Positions 45,001 to 52,243 of a DNA stretch of 64,000 bases are shown here, piece by piece (position 1 is the stretch's first letter; every line of letters begins with the position of its first letter). The notes under the pieces are model-generated. The model was not told where the DNA came from. It made no database searches and was given only the letters and a program-made list of their open reading frames with translations. Source of the DNA: CAYZED01 sp964477445 (GTDB lineage Bacteria > Bacillota > Clostridia > Lutisporales > Lutisporaceae); the NCBI GenBank assembly GCA_964477445.1, contig CAYZED010000003.1, positions 62,001 through 126,000 on the forward strand, in the 5' to 3' direction. The translations under genes were made by a program, and so were the position numbers.

Positions 45001-47398
45001 CTCTTTCATACTTCGTTAGATTTCCACTTCTATCCGTTATCTCTTTTTCTTCGCCAAATAGATTGTTCCCCGTTCCATCAACAAAATATGTAACGATAGT
45101 ATTTTTCCCTTCAGGGTCTTGAGATTTAACTATATCTTTTCTGTTATCATACCATTTCTTTATAATTACGCTTCCACTTGTGGTAGTAGTTACTTTATTT
45201 GTTGTGTCATAAGTAATCGAATAAGTAGTTCCAAATTCATCTTTGTAGGAAGTCGCTTTATCGCCATTTGCATGGTCATAAGTGAGTTCTAAAAGAATAT
45301 TATTATTATGGTCTTTATATTGATTTAAAAAGTTTGAGGCATCGTAAGCATATTTTCTGTTATTTCCAGCTGGGTCTGCTACATTTGTAAGAAGATTATT
45401 TGTGTAAGTGTATAGAACTTGTCTTCCAGCAGCATCAGTAATGGAACTTATGAAACCTTGTGCATTATATGCGATAGAAACAGTTCTGTTTACGTTATCA
45501 GTAATACTCAAAACTCTTCCGTTTGAGTTATCGACAGAAATAGTGGTAGTATTATCATTTTTGTCTTTTATTGTGGTCAAGTTTCCATACGAGTTAAAAT
45601 TATATGTAAATTGATCTGGTGTGGTTAAAGTGTATAAACCACCCGAAATAGTCAGCACATTTCTAGAATCTTGAGCCGTGAAAGTGCTATTTCCATTATC
45701 TTTATACACACTCTTCTTCGCATTAGGAAGTGTAACAATTTTAAGTGTCGAATCTAGGCTATCAGTCATTATCGTGCTTTTGTATGAGAATGACCAGCCT
45801 CTACCCATTAAACTCGGTGAACTATCCTGCGAGTTATATATTCTAGCTATATTTATATCCATTCCAAGTCCTACAGATGGAATAGTCATGTCATTATATG
45901 CCCTAGAGAAATTACCCGATGCAGGATTTACACCTTTATCACCATAGTGGATTTGTTCTAAAAGCTTATCTGACACTGCTTGAGTGTATACCTTGAGATT
46001 TCCATCAGGATTTTTTTTGCTCCATTTATCTTTTCCATCTGTTTTGCCCTGATAAACAGAATCGTCATTAAGTGCACCGAAGGCATTAACATAGCCACCA
46101 GAAGATACTTTTTTCTTTAGACTATCAGATAATGTGACACTGTTTTTTATTCTTAATGCTATAGATTCCGCTGTAATACTTGAATCTTGACTTGAAAGAA
46201 GTGCTGCAATACCAGATACAAAAGGTGCTGCCATTGATGTTCCGCTAAAACTTCCGTATCCATTCCCAGGGGTAGTAGTTAATATATCTCCACCTGGTGC
46301 TGCTACTTGAACATCGCTGCCATAGTTTGAAGTTGTGAGCAAATTACCCTTATTATCTATCGCCGCTACAGAGATAACATTTGGCAAATCATAAGATGCT
46401 GGGAAAAAGCCCGACTTCGAGGTGTCTTTCCCTTGATTCCCTGCTGCGCAAATGAATATAATTCCAGAGTTTTCCATTTCATCATAGAGCGCTTGATTAA
46501 AATCTGTCGAACCCCAGCTGCAATTAATTACCTTAACGCCTAATGATTTCGCATATTCAATGGCTTCAATAGCATCGGAGGTGTATCCTGAATCGCCTTT
46601 CATAAATTTCAAAGGCAATAATTTTACTTTAGGAGCTACCCCAACAATTCCTTTATCATTTAATTGCGCTGCTATAACTCCAGCAACTTGTGTTCCATGC
46701 GAATCGCTTGCGCTAGATGAAAACACTTCATTGTTTTTGTCCGCAAAATTCCAACCATTTACATCATCAATATATGAATTTTGATCATTGTCAGTTCCAT
46801 CATCCTTGATATCATTTGGATTGATGAAAATACTATCCTTCAAATCTTCATGGTTTATGTCAATTCCAGTGTCAAGTATACCTACTAGAGTTGAAGCATT
46901 TCCATTTGTCATATCCCATGCTTTGAGCGCATTGATGTCAATCCCTGTCGTTCCAGCGTTTCCGCCAACAGTTTGCCCTGTGTTATTTATTCCCCACTCG
47001 TCGCCAAATCTAGGATCCTGTGGCGTACTGGATGCTTTTACTTCATAATCTGGCTGAGCATAAAGCACGCTTGGATTATTATTTAGTTCCTTAATAGTTT
47101 TGTCCATATCGTCATTAAGTCCGATTTCGACAAGTTCCATGTTTCTTTGTTTAAGAACTTTTTTGCTCTCAAACTTACTCAGCTTAAGCTTATCTTTGAT
47201 CTGGTTTTTAACTTGACTTTTTTTATCTTGTGTTTCTCCCGAATCTTTATACTTGATTAAAATCTTTCTTTCGTGGTTTTCACTCACAATATATCCTTGA
47301 ACTGCGTTAACTGAAACTATTCCTATTGATGCAATCAGTAGAATAATTAATGTTATTGCAATTATCACATTTTTGGACATCTTCTTAATATTTATCAT
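39086..47398 (-). CDS. Secreted subtilase-RHS polymorphic toxin with GH19 lysozyme-like C-terminus
   Basis: 2770 residues from the ATG at 47398 behind GGAGG. Order: signal/TM segment (about 10-32); I9-like propeptide (40-125); S8 subtilase (140-430) with Asp in GILDTGID near 173, His in DSHGTQVAG near 233, Ser in SGTSMAAP near 388; an entry domain (VNPASGNFSRAYNDM near 490); about 1700 residues of YD repeats; RHS core around 2230-2330 (YLFNGNNDVVKLVDGSG, YDSFGNKT); a variable region after GTGNVT (about 2447); a (TP)n linker near 2540; and a GH19-like domain (2557-2770) with MATMAAESGW and RGAGYIQITGKE. It would be exported, the RHS shell would enclose the C-terminus, and the lysozyme domain would attack peptidoglycan. 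Immunity gene follows 15 bp on. Confidence 0.9.
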   Translation of the reverse strand: MINIKKMSKNVIIAITLIILLIASIGIVSVNAVQGYIVSENHERKILIKYKDSGETQDKKSQVKNQIKDKLKLSKFESKKVLKQRNMELVEIGLNDDMDKTIKELNNNPSVLYAQPDYEVKASSTPQDPRFGDEWGINNTGQTVGGNAGTTGIDINALKAWDMTNGNASTLVGILDTGIDINHEDLKDSIFINPNDIKDDGTDNDQNSYIDDVNGWNFADKNNEVFSSSASDSHGTQVAGVIAAQLNDKGIVGVAPKVKLLPLKFMKGDSGYTSDAIEAIEYAKSLGVKVINCSWGSTDFNQALYDEMENSGIIFICAAGNQGKDTSKSGFFPASYDLPNVISVAAIDNKGNLLTTSNYGSDVQVAAPGGDILTTTPGNGYGSFSGTSMAAPFVSGIAALLSSQDSSITAESIALRIKNSVTLSDSLKKKVSSGGYVNAFGALNDDSVYQGKTDGKDKWSKKNPDGNLKVYTQAVSDKLLEQIHYGDKGVNPASGNFSRAYNDMTIPSVGLGMDINIARIYNSQDSSPSLMGRGWSFSYKSTIMTDSLDSTLKIVTLPNAKKSVYKDNGNSTFTAQDSRNVLTISGGLYTLTTPDQFTYNFNSYGNLTTIKDKNDNTTTISVDNSNGRVLSITDNVNRTVSIAYNAQGFISSITDAAGRQVLYTYTNNLLTNVADPAGNNRKYAYDASNFLNQYKDHNNNILLELTYDHANGDKATSYKDEFGTTYSITYDTTNKVTTTTSGSVIIKKWYDNRKDIVKSQDPEGKNTIVTYFVDGTGNNLFGEEKEITDRSGNLTKYERDSNGNITKQINPDNSQIVYTYDNKNNLTSVTDESGKKIFYVYDSLQKNMIKKVQPLNGTDEYVSGTSVDTNFAITTYLYYTESERVANGYKVKGLIKRVTDQAGKITSYTYDSNGNNLTITDPVGKVTTITYNSAGWKTQEKTPNNVITNFTYDLNGNIEKQDTAGIVVNRTVYDNLGRKTKEISANQYNPALDSIATHSYSGDVGYRYTYTAAGKVSTQKDPNGNITSYTYDAYGNVLTETKPNASIYTYAYDLMNRITSVSFKDNSGATAILLKEFTYTVLANKNDQVKTKEYFSATAGDFAESYVEKDFSDRIVKETNADGSNLISTYNSNGTLATSSDAKGSVTYYSYDGLNRLTSKWTPVSASNFSYSGFSYDKTGKIIEERVGKTLVAQNVTPSAGDLIKKNYYYYSNGKLQYEKDGAGKTRVAYQYDNDGYVSVKDEYTSDTAMNTIEYVNNSFGKPTQIKVHVKEGDISGYDFNSVTDKILTTTNVYDNNGNLTSTTSPNNITSTFTYDNMNRVLSSTTPCQDETGTVVSVVTSQTYDWNGKVLTSTDGKGNVTTNTYNERNLLIKSTNAKSGVSAFYYDFSGRKTAEVSPRNYDSAKTLAQMNRTEYTYDKMNRLISKIDKYYDIATSQWIEVYVKAIKYDLNGNAIKTLDALGCDEVTSNVLADKLNSGIGKTYEYNLANQVTKATDPLSKFKTFTYDGLGRKLSEVNERNITSTFTYDDSSNLTKVITAGVTVDQRTYNYLGKVLTQTDGNGNVTNFTYNALGELRTTEKVVPGSDTSMPTNLIKCQYDAVGNLKYQSDTAGTVDLFDYDNVGRPILHTQKKSDNSQSISTSKKYDKNGNVRFVTDGNGTITESTFDELNRQITSKITVSGVLHTTSFTYDANGNQLTIKDWLDNISTTEYDPLNRAVKKIDAYSKTVQKIEYNKNNKVVKSYDARNSLTQFTYDRNNRLLSQIDPYGKSKIKTYDEVGNVLTEKDELNHTTTYTYNSFNKVTNVNNAKGENTSFTYDNNGNVLTKTDGKGNVTTYTYNACDKVKTATDGTVISNPDRTERYTYLANGLLATKLDKNGKTTTFAYDCHGRMLSQTIGSSVISYTFDNNGNQLTLVDSTGTTTRTYDELGRTKTKVVSNISGTTTFTYDEKNTPNDGCYAETTTDVKNNVTRKLFDKVGRLIKVTADSKDTLYTYDDAGNQLTVTISGVSSETYTYDLNNKILSVTNKKADNSAIDSYVYTYDFAGNQVSKVETSIDTNDGLPVSTSFQFDELNRLKKVINPDSKTIDYTFDAAGNRLSETKATSGVTTETTSYIYNDQNRLLSTETITASTGNSLKKVFSYDNNGNMVYNITEEAIVYEDSKTISIGFLKLGIETDTLSSKATLLTYDDFNHLIKAVAGTQTYSYTYNGENRQIAKTNGTNVIKYLYEGDRVILETNAAGTEIGRHVYGNSIIERKEGSVAAYYLFNGNNDVVKLVDGSGASIYSYSYDSFGNKTALISEDLAYRASHSLPNLNNYIYSAGQTYDSSLGMYYGEEGLHDPTTDYTCTGQYFTPQEDGLYYGGSIATQWTTQPGTPYKYNVPYGEVSKAAEVITSTSIPNTPVIPGAEILPDGSTGTYTPNGPITPGPDNPGSATVVEETKGTGNVTPTVDPSASSEEVLDYGLKNGLLGGIASEILRQEYDEYISSGRTNIGGSRIASLDNNDNSNKKISEQGVAKTQFLSNPIKDAWDAFWGWVNGGKKTPTPTPTPTPTPTPNPVYVTSSQLKAFGWSDTSDSLVTKLNDALFKYGITNKNSISLFMATMAAESGWGMYTIEQGNDDYFAKKAYGKNRRGAGYIQITGKETHKAFLTTMNDSFSGEDTATYIANKYAMEASAWYWSTAPKTGEGNLNAYVTKNGGGLGIYLITQYYVNGVPDGIMDDLTAIRKGSSFTIGKNKNGNSTSLKVNSHKYRLPNGWDSRQDAFNKAVNAFK
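39733..39780 (-). repeat. (Thr-Pro)n linker repeat
   Basis: A hexanucleotide-like repeat (GGCGTT/GGTGTC units on the plus strand) encodes alternating Thr and Pro before the GH19 domain. It forms an extended flexible linker and is prone to slippage in 6-bp steps, which keeps the frame. Confidence 0.85.
40061..42083 (-). repeat. RHS homology block shared with the orphan cassette (36231-38273)
   Basis: About 2.0 kb in the 3' half of the main gene is near-identical to the orphan cassette. Many long stretches match base for base (for example the region coding TLSSKATLLTYDDFNHLIKA), with scattered synonymous and missense differences and an 18-bp indel (GQTITQ in the orphan). Homology ends at the codons for GTGNVT on one side and at KTYDEVGN on the other. 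This is ample length for homologous recombination. Confidence 0.9.
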
Positions 47399-47451
47399 CA
47401 ATTTGCCTCCAAATATTTTATAATTTTTAACATTTCACTTATGATTTATTG

Positions 47452-47493
47452 AAACTGCTTTACCGAAACTGTTTTACTGAATCTGTTTTACTG
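47452..47493. repeat. 14-bp tandem repeat between the two subtilase genes
   Basis: Three units, AAACTGCTTTACCG, AAACTGTTTTACTG and AATCTGTTTTACTG, abut one another, with a weaker fourth (TATGATTTATTG) before them. The last unit overlaps the stop codon of the upstream subtilase gene. The role is unknown; it could bind a regulator or reflect slippage. Confidence 0.8.
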
Positions 47494-50400
47494 AATTTCA
47501 TAAGTTACGTTTATTGGTCCAACTTTTTTTGATTTAAACTTAACAATATCGACTATACCCTTCCATGCCTTAGATAAGGTGCTAGGATTACTTACAGTGA
47601 ATTCAATAATTCCAGAAGTAGTGTTAAACGTGGTTATAGTAATGTTAGTCCCTGCTACAGCGCCAACCGCTAAATCTATTTTGGAGGTTTGAGTGCATAA
47701 ATCCAGTACATCCAAGTCTGCCGGAAGATATGTTATTCTAAATTTATGTTTTGTGAAATCCACAATCCCTGAAGCTGTAAATATCATGTCTGTGGTTTCG
47801 TTATTTGCACAATTTAGTGTGTAAGTTTTCTGATAAGGTCTAACAAAGAAACAAACACTTTTTTCTACTGGGGCGTTTAGTCCATCAAAGATGTTTACTC
47901 TAAGAGTATGCGCACCAGCACTTAATAGCAAAGGATTAAAGGCAGTATTGAAAGTATATGTTTTCTCAGGGTTCGCATTTGTGAAAGTTTCTTCACATCT
48001 TGCTGTTGTTTCTGTATCGATATAATATTTGCAGGTAATCGTATCTCCAGCATAAGCATCAAAAACTTTTATAGTCGGCTTGTAGCTAGTATCCGTGGAT
48101 GTAAACCCTTTTTTTATAAAATCATCAACTGTAATTAAAAGAGTTGGACTTACACAAGAAGGACATCCAGAAGTAAGTTTGGCTCGCTCTGTGGACGTTG
48201 AGCCACATGTGCAACTATTCGTTTTTAGATGGCCTAAAACATTGTCATGTGTAGGAGAAATAACGTATGAATTTATAGTGTGAGGCGTAAGATTTCTGGT
48301 CGCGTTACACCCTGAAGCAGTGCAGTATTCCCAGTGGTTAGTGGAATCATATCTAGTTGCCCAGGTGTGTGGAAGCGCGGTCTGTGTAGCCGGGCACCCT
48401 GTGCATTTATACCAATGATTAGTTCCATCATTGGTCATTATCCATGTATGATAACCGCACTGACAACAGTTTGTATTTAGATTAGTTTTTTGAAAAGTAC
48501 ACCCTGTACAACTAGAGTAATGCGGATGTGCGGCGGCTGGAGTGCCAAAGGTATGTGATACCGTATTTTGCGTTGTGCTACACCCAGCAAATGAGCATTT
48601 TTGCCAATGTTGATTTGCATCGTATGTAGGTGTCCAGCTAAAATGAGCTATCTGATCATTCGATCCACATCTCGTACAATAACTATTATGCGGATGAGTT
48701 GCAGATGCAGCACCATAATTATGTGAATTAAGGCAGGTACAACAGTTGGCACTGTAATTAGTTTTTGTAGCCGTGCATCTAGTGCAAGTGCTTGTGTGCG
48801 GATGAGCAACTGCTGGCGTTCCCCAGTTGTGATTACCGCACTGACAACAGTTTGCATTTGGAGTAGGTTTTGAAAAAAGACACCCTGTACAGGTAGCGGT
48901 ATGCGGATGTGCTGCAGTTGGAGTACCAAAAGTATGTGGCACATTATTTTGGCTCCCATTACACCCTGAGAATGTGCATTTTTGCCAATGTTGATTTGCA
49001 TCGTACAAAGTTGTCCAGCTCACATTTGGTAATCCTTCAAAGTATCCACATACTGTACATGTTCTATAATGAGGGTGTGCGGAAGCCGCACTCCAAGTGT
49101 GCCCAGCCGTATTTTGTATTACTCCACAACCCGAAAATGTACATTGTTGCCAATGCTGCGAAGCATTAGAATTCCAACCACCCAAGGTGTGCGAGGGATG
49201 ACAAGATGTGCAAGTCGCAACTTTTTCCGCAGTACTACCTGTATAACTACAATTAAAATGTCCACAGTTTGAAACTGTGCAATAATATAACCTAAAATGT
49301 CCATTATAATAACTATTATGCCCACCTAGTGCTGATGATGATGTAGTCCAACAAGCTGCGGGACATGTATATCCACACCAAATACATCCTAATGCATGTA
49401 CTATCCCATCTCCACCGACATCTACATCGCTCTCGCCAATGATATCTCCATCTTCATCTTTTATTACTTCTTCATATATTCCAGTCAAGAGATTATCATA
49501 AGAATTCTTAACATTTACGAGCCCATTTCCAAATAGTTCGAGTGGGCCTTTTTCAGTAGTATTTTTATATAATAAGTATTTAACTTGACCATTTGTTAAA
49601 TCACTTTTTTCACCTAATAAAAGAGCAGCGGCTCCTGTGATATTCGGAACGGAAGCTGATGTTCCTGTGGCTAAAATTATATTTCCATTTATATCTACTG
49701 TTGGAACTTCAACTCCAGGTGCTACTAAATCCATTTGTCTTCCTGTATTTGAGAATGAAGCAATCGCATTGTACCAATTTACTGCTCCAACACATATTAC
49801 TTCTGGATAAGCCGCTGGATAACAAATAGAATTTGCTCCATCGTTCCCTGAAGCTGCAATTATCAAAATATTATTATCTGTCGCCTTTTTAATTGCTTCT
49901 TTTAGTATTAATGAATTTTGATTTCCACCAAAACTCATAGAAATTATTTTTATATCATTTTCTATTGCCCAGTCAATTCCAGCGATAATACTGCTATATC
50001 TTCCTTGTCCCATAGGATTTAGAATTTTTACAGAATAAAGCTGAATTCCTGGCGCAATTCCCATGATTCCTTTTCCATTTTCTTTTGCTGCTAGAACCCC
50101 AGCCATAGCTGTTCCGTGTCCATTTATATCATCATAACTAGTTTCTCCATCTACAAATGATATTCCACCAGCTACTTCAATATCTTCATTGTCTAAATCT
50201 ATTCCACTATCAAAAATTGCAACTTTAACCCCATTACCATAAATTCCTTTTTCATGCATCTTATCTGCGCCGATAGTTGTAACATTCCAACCTATCTTGT
50301 CACCTTTTGATGTAGTTTTGCTACTATCAGTGTTTTTTGGAATAATCGGATTCGCTGGTTCTATCGCATCTGCTTGAGCTTGAACTTGTGTCTGTGTTTT

Positions 50401-51030
50401 AACTTCCGTAATAACTGACTTTGTTTTTATAATGCTGTCTGCTTCACAAACGCATCCGTTTACACTTTTGCAATCATCACATTGGCAAATATCTCCTGAT
50501 TGGCAAGTGTCTCCGCAGTGGCAAGTATCTTCGCCTTGGCAAACATCTCCGCATTCGCATGCGTCTCCGCAGTGGCAAGTATCGCCACATTGGCACGTGG
50601 TTCCATCTTTGCACGCACTTCCGCATTCGCTTACTTTATTTGTTTTAAACAAGTTCTTAGATAAGTTCGATAGGATATTCCCTGTAACTTTATAGTCACC
50701 TTCATAATCTAGCTTTTCAATTATTGAATCTTCTTCTACCAATTCGATATTAGGATCATTTTTAAGCTCATCGATGCTGCTGCTTTCAACTTCCATTGAA
50801 TAAGCATCAATATTTTTGAACTTTTCATATCCCTTTACTTTATTATCTTTCTTTTTTTCTTTAACCTTTTTTTCTGAATCAACCGTTCCTTTTTTGTATT
50901 TTACTAATACATTTGTAGTTGTTTCTGTTTTAGTTTCCTGAATTCCGGAAACTAAAACGCCTTGAAACATGCTCATTTGGAATACAATACAAATCAAAAT
51001 TGCAAACACTCTTGTATGTAGTTTTCTCAC
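47488..51030 (-). CDS. Secreted subtilase (S8) with Cys-rich hexapeptide repeat and Cys/His tandem repeats
   Basis: 1180 residues from a GTG with GGAGG 8 bp upstream. Signal peptide about 1-30; I9-like propeptide (40-115); a Cys-rich stretch (about 135-200) built of C-G-D-x-C-x hexapeptides with some 20 Cys; S8 domain with Asp in IFDSGIDLD near 273, His in INGHGTAMAG near 305 and Ser in TGTSASVP near 453. Residues ~550-960 are repeats of the form A-N-Q-H-W-Q-K-C-x-F-x-G-C and H-P-H-x-x-x-C-T-x-C, probably metal-binding. The end (~960-1180) is beta-rich, the last part cohesin-like. It lies 90 bp before the RHS-toxin gene and may be an exported partner or processing protease. The function is inferred. 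Confidence 0.85.
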   Translation of the reverse strand: MRKLHTRVFAILICIVFQMSMFQGVLVSGIQETKTETTTNVLVKYKKGTVDSEKKVKEKKKDNKVKGYEKFKNIDAYSMEVESSSIDELKNDPNIELVEEDSIIEKLDYEGDYKVTGNILSNLSKNLFKTNKVSECGSACKDGTTCQCGDTCHCGDACECGDVCQGEDTCHCGDTCQSGDICQCDDCKSVNGCVCEADSIIKTKSVITEVKTQTQVQAQADAIEPANPIIPKNTDSSKTTSKGDKIGWNVTTIGADKMHEKGIYGNGVKVAIFDSGIDLDNEDIEVAGGISFVDGETSYDDINGHGTAMAGVLAAKENGKGIMGIAPGIQLYSVKILNPMGQGRYSSIIAGIDWAIENDIKIISMSFGGNQNSLILKEAIKKATDNNILIIAASGNDGANSICYPAAYPEVICVGAVNWYNAIASFSNTGRQMDLVAPGVEVPTVDINGNIILATGTSASVPNITGAAALLLGEKSDLTNGQVKYLLYKNTTEKGPLELFGNGLVNVKNSYDNLLTGIYEEVIKDEDGDIIGESDVDVGGDGIVHALGCIWCGYTCPAACWTTSSSALGGHNSYYNGHFRLYYCTVSNCGHFNCSYTGSTAEKVATCTSCHPSHTLGGWNSNASQHWQQCTFSGCGVIQNTAGHTWSAASAHPHYRTCTVCGYFEGLPNVSWTTLYDANQHWQKCTFSGCNGSQNNVPHTFGTPTAAHPHTATCTGCLFSKPTPNANCCQCGNHNWGTPAVAHPHTSTCTRCTATKTNYSANCCTCLNSHNYGAASATHPHNSYCTRCGSNDQIAHFSWTPTYDANQHWQKCSFAGCSTTQNTVSHTFGTPAAAHPHYSSCTGCTFQKTNLNTNCCQCGYHTWIMTNDGTNHWYKCTGCPATQTALPHTWATRYDSTNHWEYCTASGCNATRNLTPHTINSYVISPTHDNVLGHLKTNSCTCGSTSTERAKLTSGCPSCVSPTLLITVDDFIKKGFTSTDTSYKPTIKVFDAYAGDTITCKYYIDTETTARCEETFTNANPEKTYTFNTAFNPLLLSAGAHTLRVNIFDGLNAPVEKSVCFFVRPYQKTYTLNCANNETTDMIFTASGIVDFTKHKFRITYLPADLDVLDLCTQTSKIDLAVGAVAGTNITITTFNTTSGIIEFTVSNPSTLSKAWKGIVDIVKFKSKKVGPINVTYEIQ
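50440..50640 (-). repeat. Metallothionein-like CGDxCx hexapeptide repeat region
   Basis: Within the subtilase gene, 18-bp units encode CGDTCH, CGDACE, CGDVCQ, GEDTCH, CGDTCQ, SGDICQ and related hexapeptides, placed between propeptide and protease domain. The regular C-x3-C-x-C spacing resembles metal-thiolate cluster proteins. Confidence 0.85.
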
Positions 51031-51274
51031 TGTTCATTCCTCCATTTTTTTATATGGTAATTTCCATATTTATATACAAAATACATCATATGCCCCCCCC
51101 ATTATTTGTCAAGGCTTTTTTTACAATTTAAACAATAATATATCACATTTTGTACACAACTAGGCCAATTTACCTATTATGTAGTGTTTGTCGATATTTG
51201 CCAGAGCTCTACTATGAGCGTAATTTTACGTGTAATTTTAATCTTTTTTAGGGCTCATCTGATCGATTAACGGC
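51031..51274. other. Intergenic region upstream of the secreted subtilase
   Basis: It contains the promoter described at 51085-51112, a TTTTGTACACAACT string near 51145, and otherwise AT-rich sequence. No gene was recognised. Confidence 0.5.
51085..51112 (-). promoter_or_regulatory. Promoter with G8 tract in the spacer (candidate phase-variable)
   Basis: On the minus strand TTGACA (51107-51112) and TATGAT (51085-51090) are 16 bp apart; the spacer reads AATAAT, eight G, CA. It lies about 55 bp before the GTG of the subtilase gene. Gain of one G gives the optimal 17-bp spacing, and loss gives 15, so slipped-strand changes would tune transcription. Confidence 0.65.
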
Positions 51275-51310
51275 AAAAAAATAAACCCACTGGTTTTCAC
51301 CAACAGGTAC
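51275..51310 (-). terminator. Terminator of the holB-ricT operon
   Basis: On the minus strand CCTGTTGGT and ACCAGTGGG pair (with G-U pairs) around GAAA, followed by TTTATTTTTTTG. It lies about 45 bp after the ricT stop. Confidence 0.7.
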
Positions 51311-51355
51311 TATTTTTTAGTCATATTCTTTTAAATATAAGTTCAACGCCTCTTT

Positions 51356-52243
51356 TTAATTCTCTTCCAAAGATTTCAAAACCTTTATATCCACATTCGG
51401 AGGTATTTCTGCCTCTGGGTCTCTTCCTTGTTTAATTACTTTTACGTTAACAGCTTTAAACACTTTTAATGTTTTTGTGTTTTCGTCAGCTATTTCAAGT
51501 CTTACCCTCACTGATTCTTTAAGCACGCTAACATCGAGAACTTCTCCGCGCCCATCATCAGTTTCTACAATAGCTCCCGGTCTTGGCAAAGTCTTTCTCG
51601 TACATTCGTAATGATCTTGTTCATATTTTAGACAACACATCAATCTTCCACAAATTCCTGAAATCTTCACAGGATTTAATGACAGTCCCTGTTCCTTCGC
51701 CATTTTAATAGAAACTGGTGCAAAATCGCCCAAATGTGTAGCGCAGCAAAGAGTTCTGCCACAAGGCCCTACGCCATTTAGCATTTTTGCTTCGTCTCTT
51801 ACACCAATCTGCCTTAATTCAATTCTAGTCCTGAAAATTGATGCTAAATCTTTTACTAAATCTCTAAAATCTATTCTTCCATCTGCTGTAAAATAGAATA
51901 TTATTTTATTATTATCAAAAGTATATTCCACATCAACAAGTTTCATATCAAGTTGATGTTGTTTTATCTTTTCAGTGCAAGCAGTGAACGCTTCTTTTTC
52001 TTTGATTTTGTTTTGTTCAAAGATTCTTTTGTCTTCAAGCGAAGCCACTCTGATAACTCGTTTTAAAGGCGCTACTATTTCTTCTTCCGGTATATCTCTT
52101 ATTCCCAGAACTGCAACACCATATTCTATGCCCCTAACAGTCTCAACTATTACACCATCATTTTTTTTAATATCATAATCTGCAGGATCAAAGTAATAAA
52201 TTTTTCCCGCTTTTTTAAATCTGACACCTATCGTTCTAACCAT
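51356..52243 (-). CDS. ricT: PSP1 domain protein RicT/YaaT
   Basis: 295 residues with the PSP1 core: GVRFKKAGKIYYFDP at the start, FTADGRIDFRDLVKDLASIFRTRIELRQIG, then GPCGRTLCCATHLGDFAPVSIKMAKEQGLSLNP and CGRLMCCLKYEQDHYE. The paired Cys form the Fe-S/zinc site of the Ric complex (RicT with RicA/RicF), which in Bacillus promotes mRNA maturation by RNase Y and affects sporulation and competence. It overlaps holB by 8 bp, the same neighbour as in Bacillus. GGAGG precedes the ATG. Confidence 0.93.
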   Translation of the reverse strand: MVRTIGVRFKKAGKIYYFDPADYDIKKNDGVIVETVRGIEYGVAVLGIRDIPEEEIVAPLKRVIRVASLEDKRIFEQNKIKEKEAFTACTEKIKQHQLDMKLVDVEYTFDNNKIIFYFTADGRIDFRDLVKDLASIFRTRIELRQIGVRDEAKMLNGVGPCGRTLCCATHLGDFAPVSIKMAKEQGLSLNPVKISGICGRLMCCLKYEQDHYECTRKTLPRPGAIVETDDGRGEVLDVSVLKESVRVRLEIADENTKTLKVFKAVNVKVIKQGRDPEAEIPPNVDIKVLKSLEEN

